Translations under genes and position numbers: made by a program | Shown here: piece after piece, positions 1 through 5,107 of the stretch | Layout: every line of letters starts with the position of its first letter | Numbering within the stretch: the stretch's first letter is position 1 | The notes under the pieces: generated by a model | Database searches by the model: none | Seen by the model: only the letters and a program-made list of their open reading frames with translations | Told to the model about the DNA's origin: nothing | NCBI GenBank assembly: GCA_937127205.1 | Contig: CAKZLS010000230.1 | Location: 1-5,107, forward strand | DNA: 5,107 nt | Direction of reading: 5' to 3' | DNA from: an uncultured Rhodospirillales bacterium | GTDB lineage: Bacteria; Pseudomonadota; Alphaproteobacteria; Rhodospirillales; Defluviicoccaceae

Positions 1-976
1 CAACGAAGACGAGATCGAGCGCAAGCAGGTTCGCGAAGGCGATACCGTCATCGTCCAGCGGGCCGGAGACGTTATCCCGCAGGTGGTTTCGGTGGTGCCG
101 GACAAGCGTCCGGCGGACTCCAAGCCTTTCGTTTTTCCCGACCACTGCCCCGAGTGCAACAGTCTGGCGGTCCGCGAGCCAGGCGAGGTGGCGCGGCGCT
201 GCACCGGCGGCCTGATCTGTCCGGCGCAGGCGGTGGAGCGGCTCAAGCACTTCGTGTCGCGGAACGCGTTCGATATCGAGGGCCTCGGCGCCAAGCACAT
301 CGACGCCTTCTGGCGGGACAAACTGATCCAAGGCCCGGCAGATATCTTTCGGCTCGACCAAAAAATCGATCACATACGAGCGCGAGAGGGGTGGGGCGGC
401 AAGTCGGCGGACAACCTGGTGGCGGCCATCGAGACAAGGCGCACGATACCGCTGGAGCGATTTATCTATGCTCTCGGAATTCGGCAGGTGGGTCAGGCCA
501 CCGCCCGGATGCTGGCGAAGCAGTACGGGTCGCTCGCCGCGTGGCGCGCGGCCATGGAGGCGGCCGGAGATCCTGAAACGGACGAATACCGCGACCTCGT
601 CAATATCGACGGTATTGGGCCCCTGGTGGCCGCTGACATCACGGCGTTCTTTTCCGAACAGCACAACAAGGACGTGCTCCAGGATCTCGGAGAGCTGTTG
701 ACGGTGGAGGACTTCGTGTCCGTGGATACCGGCGGGTCGGTGTTCGCCGGCAAAACCTTGGTATTTACCGGAACGCTCGAGACATTGACGCGAAGCGAGG
801 CGAAGGCGCGGGCCGAGACGCTGGGCGCCAAGGTGGCCGGTTCCGTGTCCAAAAAGACCGACTATGTTATTGTCGGAGCTGACGCCGGATCCAAGGCGCG
901 CAAGGCGGCGGAACTAGGCGTGGAAACGCTGACGGAAGCCGAGTGGTTGGAACGGATCGAAGCCGGGGTACCGTAA
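1..976 (+). CDS. ligA: NAD+-dependent DNA ligase LigA, C-terminal half (5' end outside window)
   Basis: LigA seals nicks in duplex DNA using NAD+ during replication and repair. The frame is open from position 2 to a TAA at 974-976, giving 324 residues. LigA proteins are usually about 670-700 residues, so the N-terminal Ia and adenylation domains with the active-site lysine lie off the left edge. The fragment opens in the OB fold with NEDEIERK and the typical GDTVIVQRAGDVIPQVV. A four-cysteine zinc finger follows (fragment residues 49, 52, 67, 73; CPEC then CTGGLIC). Next comes the helix-hairpin-helix DNA-binding region (about 85-225) with ALGIRQVG and IDGIGP. The BRCT domain is at about 246-323 (FAGKTLVFTGTL, AKVAGSVSKKTDYVI). 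The in-frame GTG at 83 is internal and not a real start, because conserved OB-fold sequence continues upstream of it. The gene is convergent with the atp operon. No frameshift or missing key residue is visible in this part. Confidence 0.97.
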   Translation, partial: NEDEIERKQVREGDTVIVQRAGDVIPQVVSVVPDKRPADSKPFVFPDHCPECNSLAVREPGEVARRCTGGLICPAQAVERLKHFVSRNAFDIEGLGAKHIDAFWRDKLIQGPADIFRLDQKIDHIRAREGWGGKSADNLVAAIETRRTIPLERFIYALGIRQVGQATARMLAKQYGSLAAWRAAMEAAGDPETDEYRDLVNIDGIGPLVAADITAFFSEQHNKDVLQDLGELLTVEDFVSVDTGGSVFAGKTLVFTGTLETLTRSEAKARAETLGAKVAGSVSKKTDYVIVGADAGSKARKAAELGVETLTEAEWLERIEAGVP

Positions 977-985
977 ACCCCGGCT
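961..985. terminator. Perfect 9-bp hairpin between convergent ligA and atpF
   Basis: AGCCGGGGT (961-969) and ACCCCGGCT (977-985) form a perfect 9-bp stem with a 7-base loop, ACCGTAA. The last three loop bases are the ligA stop codon, and the left arm encodes the final residues A-G-V. The stem is GC-rich and sits in the 28-bp gap between two converging genes, so it may end transcripts from both sides. Neither strand has a T tract after the stem, so it is not a standard intrinsic terminator. It could instead act as a 3'-end stabiliser or a pause site used with Rho. The inverted repeat is seen directly; the function is inferred. Confidence 0.5.
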
Positions 986-1004
986 CGTTGCATCGCACAG
1001 CTGT

Positions 1005-1538
1005 TTAGTGCAGGTTTTTCGGGAGATCCTTGATCGCGTTGTCGATCAGGTCGTCGGCGCTCTTGCCTTTGACTTTCTCGGACAGCAGGCGCTCGGTGGC
1101 GGCCATGGCCACTTCGATGGCGTGATTGCGAACGTCCGCAATGGCCGACGCTTCGGCCTGGGCAATCCGGTCCATCGCTTGCTGCCGCCGACGCGCCAGG
1201 GACCGCTCCAGGTCCTGCGCCGCATTCTCGCCGAGGCGGGCGGCTTCGTGACGGGCATGATCGATGATCGACTGCGCTTCTTCGGCGGCTTCGCGCTGCT
1301 TGCGCTCGTAGCTTGCCAACAGCTCCTGAGCCTCTTCGGCAAGGCGCGTGGCCTCCTCGATCTGGTTGCGGATTTTTTCCGCGCGATCATCCAGCGCCAC
1401 GGAAATGACCCGATAGGCAATCTTTCCGACCAGGCCGATGAAAAGGATAAAGCCGAGGCCGACCCAGAATGTGGCGTTCGCATAAAAGGGCTCGGCGGCA
1501 TGCACCTGACCCGCGGCGTCCGCCGCCCACGCTTCCAT
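1005..1538 (-). CDS. atpF: ATP synthase F0 subunit b
   Basis: Subunit b is one half of the peripheral stalk that holds the F1 head (through delta) against the membrane a subunit. The product is 177 residues. It has an Ala-rich N-terminal stretch of about 20 residues, one membrane helix at about 24-43 (FWVGLGFILFIGLVGKIAYR), then a long charged, Ala/Glu/Arg-rich helix to residue 170 (for example RRRQQAMDRIAQAEA), and ends LPKNLH. Length and layout fit alphaproteobacterial b. The ATG at 1538-1536 shares one base with the TAA of atpF' (TAATG), and an AAGGGAG ribosome site at 1552-1546 lies 7 bases upstream inside the atpF' coding end, so translation is probably coupled. It is the last gene of the operon. 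Its C-terminal end closely resembles that of b'. Naming b versus b' rests on gene order and N-terminal type. Confidence 0.95.
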   Translation of the reverse strand: MEAWAADAAGQVHAAEPFYANATFWVGLGFILFIGLVGKIAYRVISVALDDRAEKIRNQIEEATRLAEEAQELLASYERKQREAAEEAQSIIDHARHEAARLGENAAQDLERSLARRRQQAMDRIAQAEASAIADVRNHAIEVAMAATERLLSEKVKGKSADDLIDNAIKDLPKNLH

Positions 1539-2029
1539 TACGATGCTCCCTTGATGGCCGCCTCGATGGCCGCATCAACCGACTTGGCGTCGACTTTCTC
1601 ACCAATCAGCCGTTCCGTTGCCGTCGCCGCTGCCTCGGTCGCCATCTCCCGAACACTGTCGAACGCCGCGTTCCGGGCATCGGCGATGCCGGCTTCGGCG
1701 CGGGAAACCTCTTCGGAGAGCTTGGCGTTGAGCTCGGCGTGCCGGTCCGCAGCCTCGCCGTCGGCGCGCTCTCGCACCGCGCGAACCTCCGCCTGGGCCT
1801 TTGCCCGCGCGTCGGCCATGAGCTTCTGATAGGACGCCGCCGCGTCCTCGGCATCCCGCTTGAGGCCGGTCGCCTTTCTGATAGCGTCGTTGATCTTGTA
1901 TTCGCGCTCTTCAAGGATGTCGGTGATACGCGGGAGCGCAACACGCGACATCAGAAAATACAGAGCCACGAACGTGATCACCAACCAGATAAGCTGTGGC
2001 GCCCACACCGATGGGTCGAATTGTGGCAT
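1538..2029 (-). CDS. atpF': ATP synthase F0 subunit b' (second stalk subunit)
   Basis: b' pairs with b as a heterodimeric peripheral stalk in alphaproteobacteria, cyanobacteria and chloroplasts. The gene is also called atpG or atpX. The product has 163 residues and a typical b' start, MPQFDPSVWAPQLIWLVITF. One membrane helix at about 9-28 is followed by the SRVALPRI elbow and a continuous charged helix rich in Ala, Glu and Arg, with heptad-like spacing expected for the stalk. The ATG at 2029-2027 is preceded by GGGAG (2040-2036) with 6 bases between, a normal spacing. A 55-bp gap separates it from atpE, and the stop overlaps the atpF start by one base. The N-terminal residues and position between c and b genes make the assignment firm. 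Confidence 0.95.
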   Translation of the reverse strand: MPQFDPSVWAPQLIWLVITFVALYFLMSRVALPRITDILEEREYKINDAIRKATGLKRDAEDAAASYQKLMADARAKAQAEVRAVRERADGEAADRHAELNAKLSEEVSRAEAGIADARNAAFDSVREMATEAAATATERLIGEKVDAKSVDAAIEAAIKGAS

Positions 2030-2040
2030 TTAGATCTCCC
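2030..2040 (-). promoter_or_regulatory. Ribosome binding site of atpF'
   Basis: On the minus strand, GGGAG (2040-2036) is followed by 6 bases and the ATG. The same GGGAG core lies before atpB and atpF. The rest of the 55-bp gap back to the atpE stop shows no strong hairpin. Confidence 0.7.
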
Positions 2041-2084
2041 GCGAGGAGGACGGCATGTACGAATTCAGAGCGAGTACGTGTTGC

Positions 2085-2312
2085 TTAGAATACGAACATC
2101 AGCATCAGCGCGACAACCAGCGCGTAAAGGGCGACGGCTTCCACGAGCGCAAAGCCGACCCACATGGGCAACTGGATGACCGGCTGCGCGGCAGGGTTAC
2201 GTGCCAACGAGGCGATGGTGGTGGCGAAGATGTTACCGATACCCGCGCCAACCCCACCAAGGCCGACGACCGCGATACCCGCACCGATCATTTTAGCAGC
2301 ATCTACTTCCAT
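2085..2312 (-). CDS. atpE: ATP synthase F0 subunit c (rotor ring, proton carrier)
   Basis: Subunit c forms the oligomeric membrane ring that turns as protons pass. The product has 75 residues in two membrane helices. Helix 1 (about 9-31) carries the glycine-rich packing motif GLGGVGAGIGN (17-27). The polar loop that touches F1 is R38-N39-P40. Helix 2 (about 50-74) carries the ion-binding carboxylate Glu58 in GFALVEAVALY. The residue after Glu58 is Ala rather than Ser or Thr, and there is no Gln at the helix-1 sodium site, so proton coupling is expected. The ATG at 2312-2310 is chosen because it gives the family start MEVDAAKMIGAG and an AGGGG ribosome site (2327-2323) lies 10 bases upstream. 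A TTG at 2333 would add 7 residues but would contain the ribosome site. Gaps of 77 bp before and 55 bp after set it apart from the tightly packed neighbours, in keeping with a need for many copies of c. Confidence 0.97.
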   Translation of the reverse strand: MEVDAAKMIGAGIAVVGLGGVGAGIGNIFATTIASLARNPAAQPVIQLPMWVGFALVEAVALYALVVALMLMFVF

Positions 2313-2389
2313 TTTTAGGTTTCCCCTATCCAACGGTTATGAAGAGTTCGTTTCGTTCGAATGTTTTTCCGAGACTTGTAATCGCCCTC
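2313..2389 (-). promoter_or_regulatory. AT-richer atpE leader with ribosome binding site
   Basis: The 77 bases between the atpB stop and the atpE ATG contain only 33 G or C, clearly fewer than the surrounding genes. The minus-strand leader has A-rich stretches (GGAAAAACA and CCTAAAA) and AGGGG at 2327-2323. I see no strong hairpin, so the start region is probably open to ribosomes. E. coli atpE is known to have an unstructured translation-enhancing leader. A similar role here is inference from composition and position. Confidence 0.4.
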
Positions 2390-3112
2390 TTAGTGCATGT
2401 GAAGCGCATCGTTGAGATAGATGCACGTCAGAATCGTGAACACGAAAGCCTGCAGGAAGGCGATAATCAGTTCGATGCCGGTGACTGCGACGACAGCGAC
2501 CAAAGGCACGACGCCCGCCACGCCCATGGCGACGACAAAACCACCGAACACCTTAAGCAGCGTGTGACCGGCAGTCATGTTGGCGAACAACCGCAGCGCC
2601 AAGCTGATGGGGCGGAAGAAATAGGACAGGATCTCGATCGGCACCAGCAGCGGCGCGACGAATATGGGTGTGCCGTGGGGCAGGAAGAAACCGAAGAACT
2701 TGACGCCGTGCTTGGCGAACGCAATGACGGTCGTTCCGATAAAGACGACCAGGGCCATGGCGAAGGTCACGGCGATATGGCTGGTGAAAGTAAAACTGTA
2801 CGGGAGCAGACCGAGCATATTGCCCGCGAGAAGGAACATGAACAGCGAAAAGATGAACGGAAAATACTTCCGGCCGTCGCTGCCCACATTGTCGCGCACC
2901 ATGTTGGCCACGAATTCGTAACTGATTTCCACCATGGATTGCCATCGTCCCGGCACCAGCGAGCGTTGCCGCATGCCGCCGATGAGAAAGACACCGACCA
3001 CCGCGACCGACAGAACCATGAACAAGGCTGAGTTGGTGAACGAGGCGTCTACGAAGCCTAGGTCGACGTCGAGCATCTTCTTTATTTCAAACTGTTCAAG
3101 CGGATTCGCCAC
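2390..3112 (-). CDS. atpB: ATP synthase F0 subunit a (proton channel stator)
   Basis: Subunit a forms the two proton half-channels beside the c ring. The product has 240 residues with several hydrophobic helices (about 27-46, 83-105, 112-133, 150-167, 168-200 and 203-232). The essential arginine is Arg174 in SLALRLFANM, equivalent to Arg210 of E. coli, and Asn178 follows as in the family. His183 (AGHTLL), Glu214 (GIELII) and Gln221 (LQAFVF) occupy the E. coli 219, 245 and 252 positions. The start is GTG at 3112-3110, giving MANPLEQFEI, a typical alphaproteobacterial N terminus. GGGAG (3122-3118) is 5 bases upstream and no other start is as well placed. The next in-frame ATG (3076) would lose 12 conserved-looking residues. 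Only one base separates the GTG from the atpI stop, so the two genes are probably translationally coupled. Confidence 0.97.
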   Translation of the reverse strand: MANPLEQFEIKKMLDVDLGFVDASFTNSALFMVLSVAVVGVFLIGGMRQRSLVPGRWQSMVEISYEFVANMVRDNVGSDGRKYFPFIFSLFMFLLAGNMLGLLPYSFTFTSHIAVTFAMALVVFIGTTVIAFAKHGVKFFGFFLPHGTPIFVAPLLVPIEILSYFFRPISLALRLFANMTAGHTLLKVFGGFVVAMGVAGVVPLVAVVAVTGIELIIAFLQAFVFTILTCIYLNDALHMH

Positions 3113-3122
3113 GTTATCTCCC
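3113..3122 (-). promoter_or_regulatory. Ribosome binding site deciding the atpB GTG start
   Basis: On the minus strand the junction reads GGGAGATAACGTG. The GGGAG lies in the last codons of atpI, TAA ends atpI, one base follows, then the GTG start of atpB. The spacing of 5 bases supports GTG over the downstream ATG. Confidence 0.7.
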
Positions 3123-3521
3123 GCCTTCCTCTTTATTGCCCCCGTCGGCCGGACTTTCGCCTGCGCGACGCATACCCTCGTTTCGATCCGCGTTCCGGGA
3201 GGGGGCGGGACGATAACCCACCGCCATGCCCATTCCGGAAACCATTCGGTAGACGTTCAACATCCCGGCAGCAGAACCGAGAAAGAAAAACACCACCAAC
3301 AACCAAGGCGACGTATCCAGCCACTGATCGAGAAAGTATCCGATCACAGCACCGCCACCCAAACCCGCCACCATGTGGGAGGCGAGCGCGAACGCTATAC
3401 CCATCCCGCTTGTCGGCGCATCCGCTGCCCCTCTCGACGCCCGAGGCTTTGTTTCGGCCTTTAGGCGGTCAATCTGGGCACCCAGATCGTCCAGCGGCTT
3501 CGGTGTGGGGTCTTCGCTCAT
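3114..3521 (-). CDS. atpI: ATP synthase assembly protein AtpI (subunit I)
   Basis: AtpI is a small membrane protein that helps assemble the c ring and is not part of the finished enzyme. It heads the F0 operon. The product has 135 residues: a charged N terminus (about 1-36, with DDLGAQIDRLKAE as a probable amphipathic helix), membrane helix 1 at about 39-62 (GMGIAFALASHMVAG then GGGAVIGYFLDQWL), helix 2 at about 71-94 (SPWLLVVFFFLGSAAGM), and a charged C-terminal tail rich in Arg, Glu and Gly. The GGG..G..LDQWLD..PW pattern between helices is typical of alphaproteobacterial AtpI. The ATG at 3521-3519 gives a family-like N terminus, but no strong ribosome site lies in front of it (GGTCTCC directly upstream, GGGG about 15 bases away). 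The gene lies 164 bp after smc in the same direction and 1 bp before atpB. Confidence 0.93.
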   Translation of the reverse strand: MSEDPTPKPLDDLGAQIDRLKAETKPRASRGAADAPTSGMGIAFALASHMVAGLGGGAVIGYFLDQWLDTSPWLLVVFFFLGSAAGMLNVYRMVSGMGMAVGYRPAPSRNADRNEGMRRAGESPADGGNKEEGGR

Positions 3522-3558
3522 GGAGACCGTTCAAAACCCCGTGTCCTTGGCCGTACGT

Positions 3559-3580
3559 CGCACCCTAGGTGCGCTGCACC
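3559..3580. repeat. Overlapping inverted repeats at the atp promoter -10 and start region
   Basis: On the minus strand the order is GGTGC (3580-3576), AGC, GCACC (3572-3568), TAG, GGTGC (3564-3560). The central GCACC can pair with either flanking GGTGC. The downstream pairing extends to 6 bp (CGCACC with GGTGCG, 3-base loop). The first GGTGC overlaps the proposed -10 box. This could be an operator-like site for a DNA-binding protein, or chance in a GC-rich gap. No known regulator motif is recognised. Confidence 0.4.
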
Positions 3581-3607
3581 ATAGTGCCCAGCGCCGAACC
3601 CTGTCAA
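3578..3607 (-). promoter_or_regulatory. Candidate sigma70-type promoter for the atp (F0) operon
   Basis: On the minus strand a perfect -35 box TTGACA (3607-3602, preceded by C as in the alphaproteobacterial CTTGAC form) is followed, after 18 bases, by TATGGT (3583-3578), which matches TATAAT at four of six positions. Transcription would begin near 3571, leaving a leader of about 50 bases before the atpI ATG at 3521. It is the only convincing promoter seen in the smc-atpI gap. The boxes are visible in the sequence; activity is inferred. Confidence 0.6.
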
Positions 3608-3685
3608 GGCTGAAAACCCAAGGACTCTGCCGCTTTAGGCGGTCTAACAGTTTGATTTATCGCGAGAAATTATCGGCGATCGGGA

Positions 3686-5107
3686 TCACGCCGTCTGGCG
3701 GAGGGCTTCAGCCTGCTGCAAGTCGACGGAAACCAGCTGAGAGACGCCCTGTTCGGCCATGGTCACGCCGAACAGCCTGTCCATGCGCGCCATGGTCATG
3801 CGGTGGTGGGTGATAATGAGAAAACGGGTTCCGGATACCGCCATTTGTTCAACCAGCGTACAGAACCGGTCCACATTGGCATCGTCCAGGGGCGCATCGA
3901 CTTCGTCCAGCACGCAGATGGGCGCGGGGTTGGTCTGGAACACCGCGAACAACAAGGCCAATGCGGTCAGTGCCTGTTCGCCGCCCGACAGCAAAGACAA
4001 CGCTTGCAGGCGTTTGCCGGGCGGACTGGCCATGATTTCCAGCCCGGCTTCCAGCGGGTCGTCGGACTCGGTGAGCGACAGATGCGCCCGCCCGCCGCCG
4101 AACAGCCGTTGGAACAGTTCGCGGAAATGCTGGTCCACCTGCGAGAACGACGCCAGCAACCGCTCGCGCCCCTCCCGGTCCAACTCGCCGATCCCCTGGC
4201 GGAGCTTGCGGATCGCCTCCAGAAGCTCGGCGCGTTCACTGGTCATGGTTTCGATTTGAACGGTCAGTTCGCCGGCTTCCTGTTCGGCCCGCAGGTTGAC
4301 CGGTCCCATGACGTCGCGCTCGCGCCGAAGTCGTTCGAGACGCCGCTCGGTGGCCTCCAGGTCGATGGGCTCGCCGCCTTCCTCCAAGCCGGAAATCTCG
4401 CTTAGGCTTTCGGGCCGCACTTCCAGCCGGTCCGATATGCGCTCCGAGATCTCGCGGCAAGCCTGGTCGGCCTGGGCGACGGCGCCTTCGGCGCGGACCC
4501 GGTCCTCGCGTGCCTTGGCCAGCGCGTTCTCCGTGGCCCTCAGTGAGCGGTCCGCTTCGGCGAGCTTGGTCTCGGCCACCGCCAGCCGGTCGGCCTCGTC
4601 GCGGCGCCGCTGCTCGGCGGTCTCGATCTCGCTCAGTACCGTTTGGCGTTTGCCGGCGATGACTTCCGGGAGCGCCGACAATCGCTGGAGCTCGGTTTCG
4701 GTTTCGGTTTTTCGTGCCTGATAGATATCGATCTGGCGGCGCGCACCGTCCCGGCGGCCGGTCCACGAATTGGTCTCCTCGCCGACCGACTGAAGCCGCC
4801 GGCGCCGGCCATAAGCTTCGCGTTCGAGCGACGTTAAGGTTGCTTGGCGCTCCACTAGGGTGGTGCGCTTTTGGCCCAATTTTTCTCTCATCTCGGCCAT
4901 TGGCGCGCGGCACGCCTCGGTGTCGGGCAAAGCGTTGAATTCGTCGGCGGCCGATACGCGGAGCGCCTCGGTTTCCGCGAGCTCGGTTTCCAGTCCGGCT
5001 TGGGCGTCGGACAACGCGTTCAATCGGGTGCCCTGTTCGGCCGCCCGGCGGCGGGCTTCGGCTTGAACGTCTCGCACTTTCTGAAATGCCGCATCGGCCC
5101 GTTGGCG
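3686..5107 (-). CDS. smc: Chromosome segregation ATPase SMC, C-terminal part (N-terminal part outside window)
   Basis: SMC is the ATP-driven condensin subunit that compacts and separates chromosomes, acting as a dimer with ScpA and ScpB. The frame is open from the right edge to a TGA at 3688-3686, giving 473 residues of a protein normally about 1150 long. The N-terminal head with Walker A, the first coiled-coil arm and the hinge are outside. Fragment residues 1 to about 320 are the returning coiled-coil arm, rich in Glu, Arg, Ala and Gln, with the conserved GPVNLRAEQEAGEL near 268-281. The C-terminal head follows, with FSQVDQHFRELFQRLFGGGRA (about 321-341, split by family convention), the ABC signature LSGGEQ (373-378; 3991-3974), Walker B ICVLDEVDAPLDD (397-409) with catalytic Glu402, and the switch histidine region ITHHRMTM (432-439). 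The GTG at 5077 is internal, since coding sequence continues to the edge. All key head motifs are intact. Confidence 0.97.
   Translation of the reverse strand, partial: RQRADAAFQKVRDVQAEARRRAAEQGTRLNALSDAQAGLETELAETEALRVSAADEFNALPDTEACRAPMAEMREKLGQKRTTLVERQATLTSLEREAYGRRRRLQSVGEETNSWTGRRDGARRQIDIYQARKTETETELQRLSALPEVIAGKRQTVLSEIETAEQRRRDEADRLAVAETKLAEADRSLRATENALAKAREDRVRAEGAVAQADQACREISERISDRLEVRPESLSEISGLEEGGEPIDLEATERRLERLRRERDVMGPVNLRAEQEAGELTVQIETMTSERAELLEAIRKLRQGIGELDREGRERLLASFSQVDQHFRELFQRLFGGGRAHLSLTESDDPLEAGLEIMASPPGKRLQALSLLSGGEQALTALALLFAVFQTNPAPICVLDEVDAPLDDANVDRFCTLVEQMAVSGTRFLIITHHRMTMARMDRLFGVTMAEQGVSQLVSVDLQQAEALRQTA

Larger units (their letters stand above)
3522..3685 (-). 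other. smc-atpI intergenic region
   Basis: The 164 bp after the SMC stop hold the atp promoter and the inverted repeats described separately. The only fold seen near the SMC end is a weak ATCGC/GCGAT pair (3680-3676 and 3663-3659, 12-base loop), plus a 4-bp CCGC/GCGG pair further on. Neither is followed by a T tract, so I see no convincing intrinsic terminator for smc, and some read-through into atpI is possible. No small ORF with a ribosome site stands out. Confidence 0.5.

Noticed and set aside
83..85. GTG at 83 as the start of a separate 297-residue protein
   Set aside because: The same frame continues upstream to the window edge with conserved LigA OB-fold residues, so it is internal to ligA.
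1008..2179. Long plus-strand open frames (1008-1829 and 1469-2179) opposite atpF and atpF'
   Set aside because: They are antisense to two firmly recognised genes, have Arg/Gly/Ala-rich translations without a recognisable domain, and are expected by chance in GC-rich DNA.
2313..2333. A longer AtpE from the TTG at 2333 (7 extra residues)
   Set aside because: The extension contains the AGGGG ribosome site, and c subunits normally begin at the MEVDAAKMIGAG type of start.
2339..3031. 230-codon plus-strand open frame opposite atpB
   Set aside because: Its His/Asp/Gln-rich translation is the mirror of hydrophobic atpB codons. It shows no ribosome site or domain.
3626..3645. CCGC/GCGG pair near 3630-3643 as an smc terminator
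   Set aside because: The stem is only 4 bp and no T tract follows.
3803..4405. 200-codon plus-strand open frame opposite smc
   Set aside because: It is a shadow of the SMC head and coiled-coil codons and gives no recognisable protein.
1..5107. Mobile elements, CRISPR repeats, tRNA or rRNA genes, defence or secretion systems
   Set aside because: Apart from the short gaps, the window is filled by conserved housekeeping genes. No repeat array, transposase-like frame or RNA gene pattern was seen.

Overview
This is a core-genome window from an alphaproteobacterium. Three things point there: the F0 part of ATP synthase stands alone in the order atpI-atpB-atpE-atpF'-atpF with no F1 genes behind it, it has two different b-type subunits (b' and b), and the protein sequences, especially the c, a and b' subunits, look Rhodospirillales-like. 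The DNA is GC-rich and codon use looks uniform. I see no mobile element, tRNA, rRNA or CRISPR array. The order-level placement is inference from remembered family sequences.

Layout: positions 1-976 (+) hold the C-terminal half of NAD+-dependent DNA ligase LigA (end of the OB fold, zinc finger, helix-hairpin-helix domain, BRCT), cut by the left edge. A 9-bp perfect hairpin (961-985) overlaps its stop codon and sits in the 28-bp gap to the convergent atp operon. Positions 1005-3521 (-) hold five F0 genes, read right to left: atpI (3521-3114), atpB (3112-2390), atpE (2312-2085), atpF' (2029-1538), atpF (1538-1005). Positions 3522-3685 are a 164-bp gap with a good sigma70-type promoter for the atp operon and an overlapping inverted-repeat array. 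Positions 3686-5107 (-) hold the C-terminal 473 residues of chromosome-segregation ATPase SMC, cut by the right edge.

How the genes work together: AtpB (a), AtpE (c ring) and the AtpF'/AtpF (b'b) stalk form the membrane proton channel, rotor and stator of F-type ATP synthase, and AtpI helps assemble the c ring. Gene spacing is tight at atpI/atpB (1 bp) and atpF'/atpF (1-bp overlap), and looser around atpE (77 and 55 bp). The looser spacing fits separate translational control of the c subunit, which is needed in many copies. smc lies upstream in the same direction, and a promoter-like sequence in the gap suggests that atp has its own start. ligA and smc are unrelated DNA-maintenance genes flanking the operon.

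I found no previously undescribed system. The items most worth a second look are the inverted-repeat array over the atp promoter, the close similarity of the b and b' C-terminal ends, and the hairpin overlapping the ligA stop codon.
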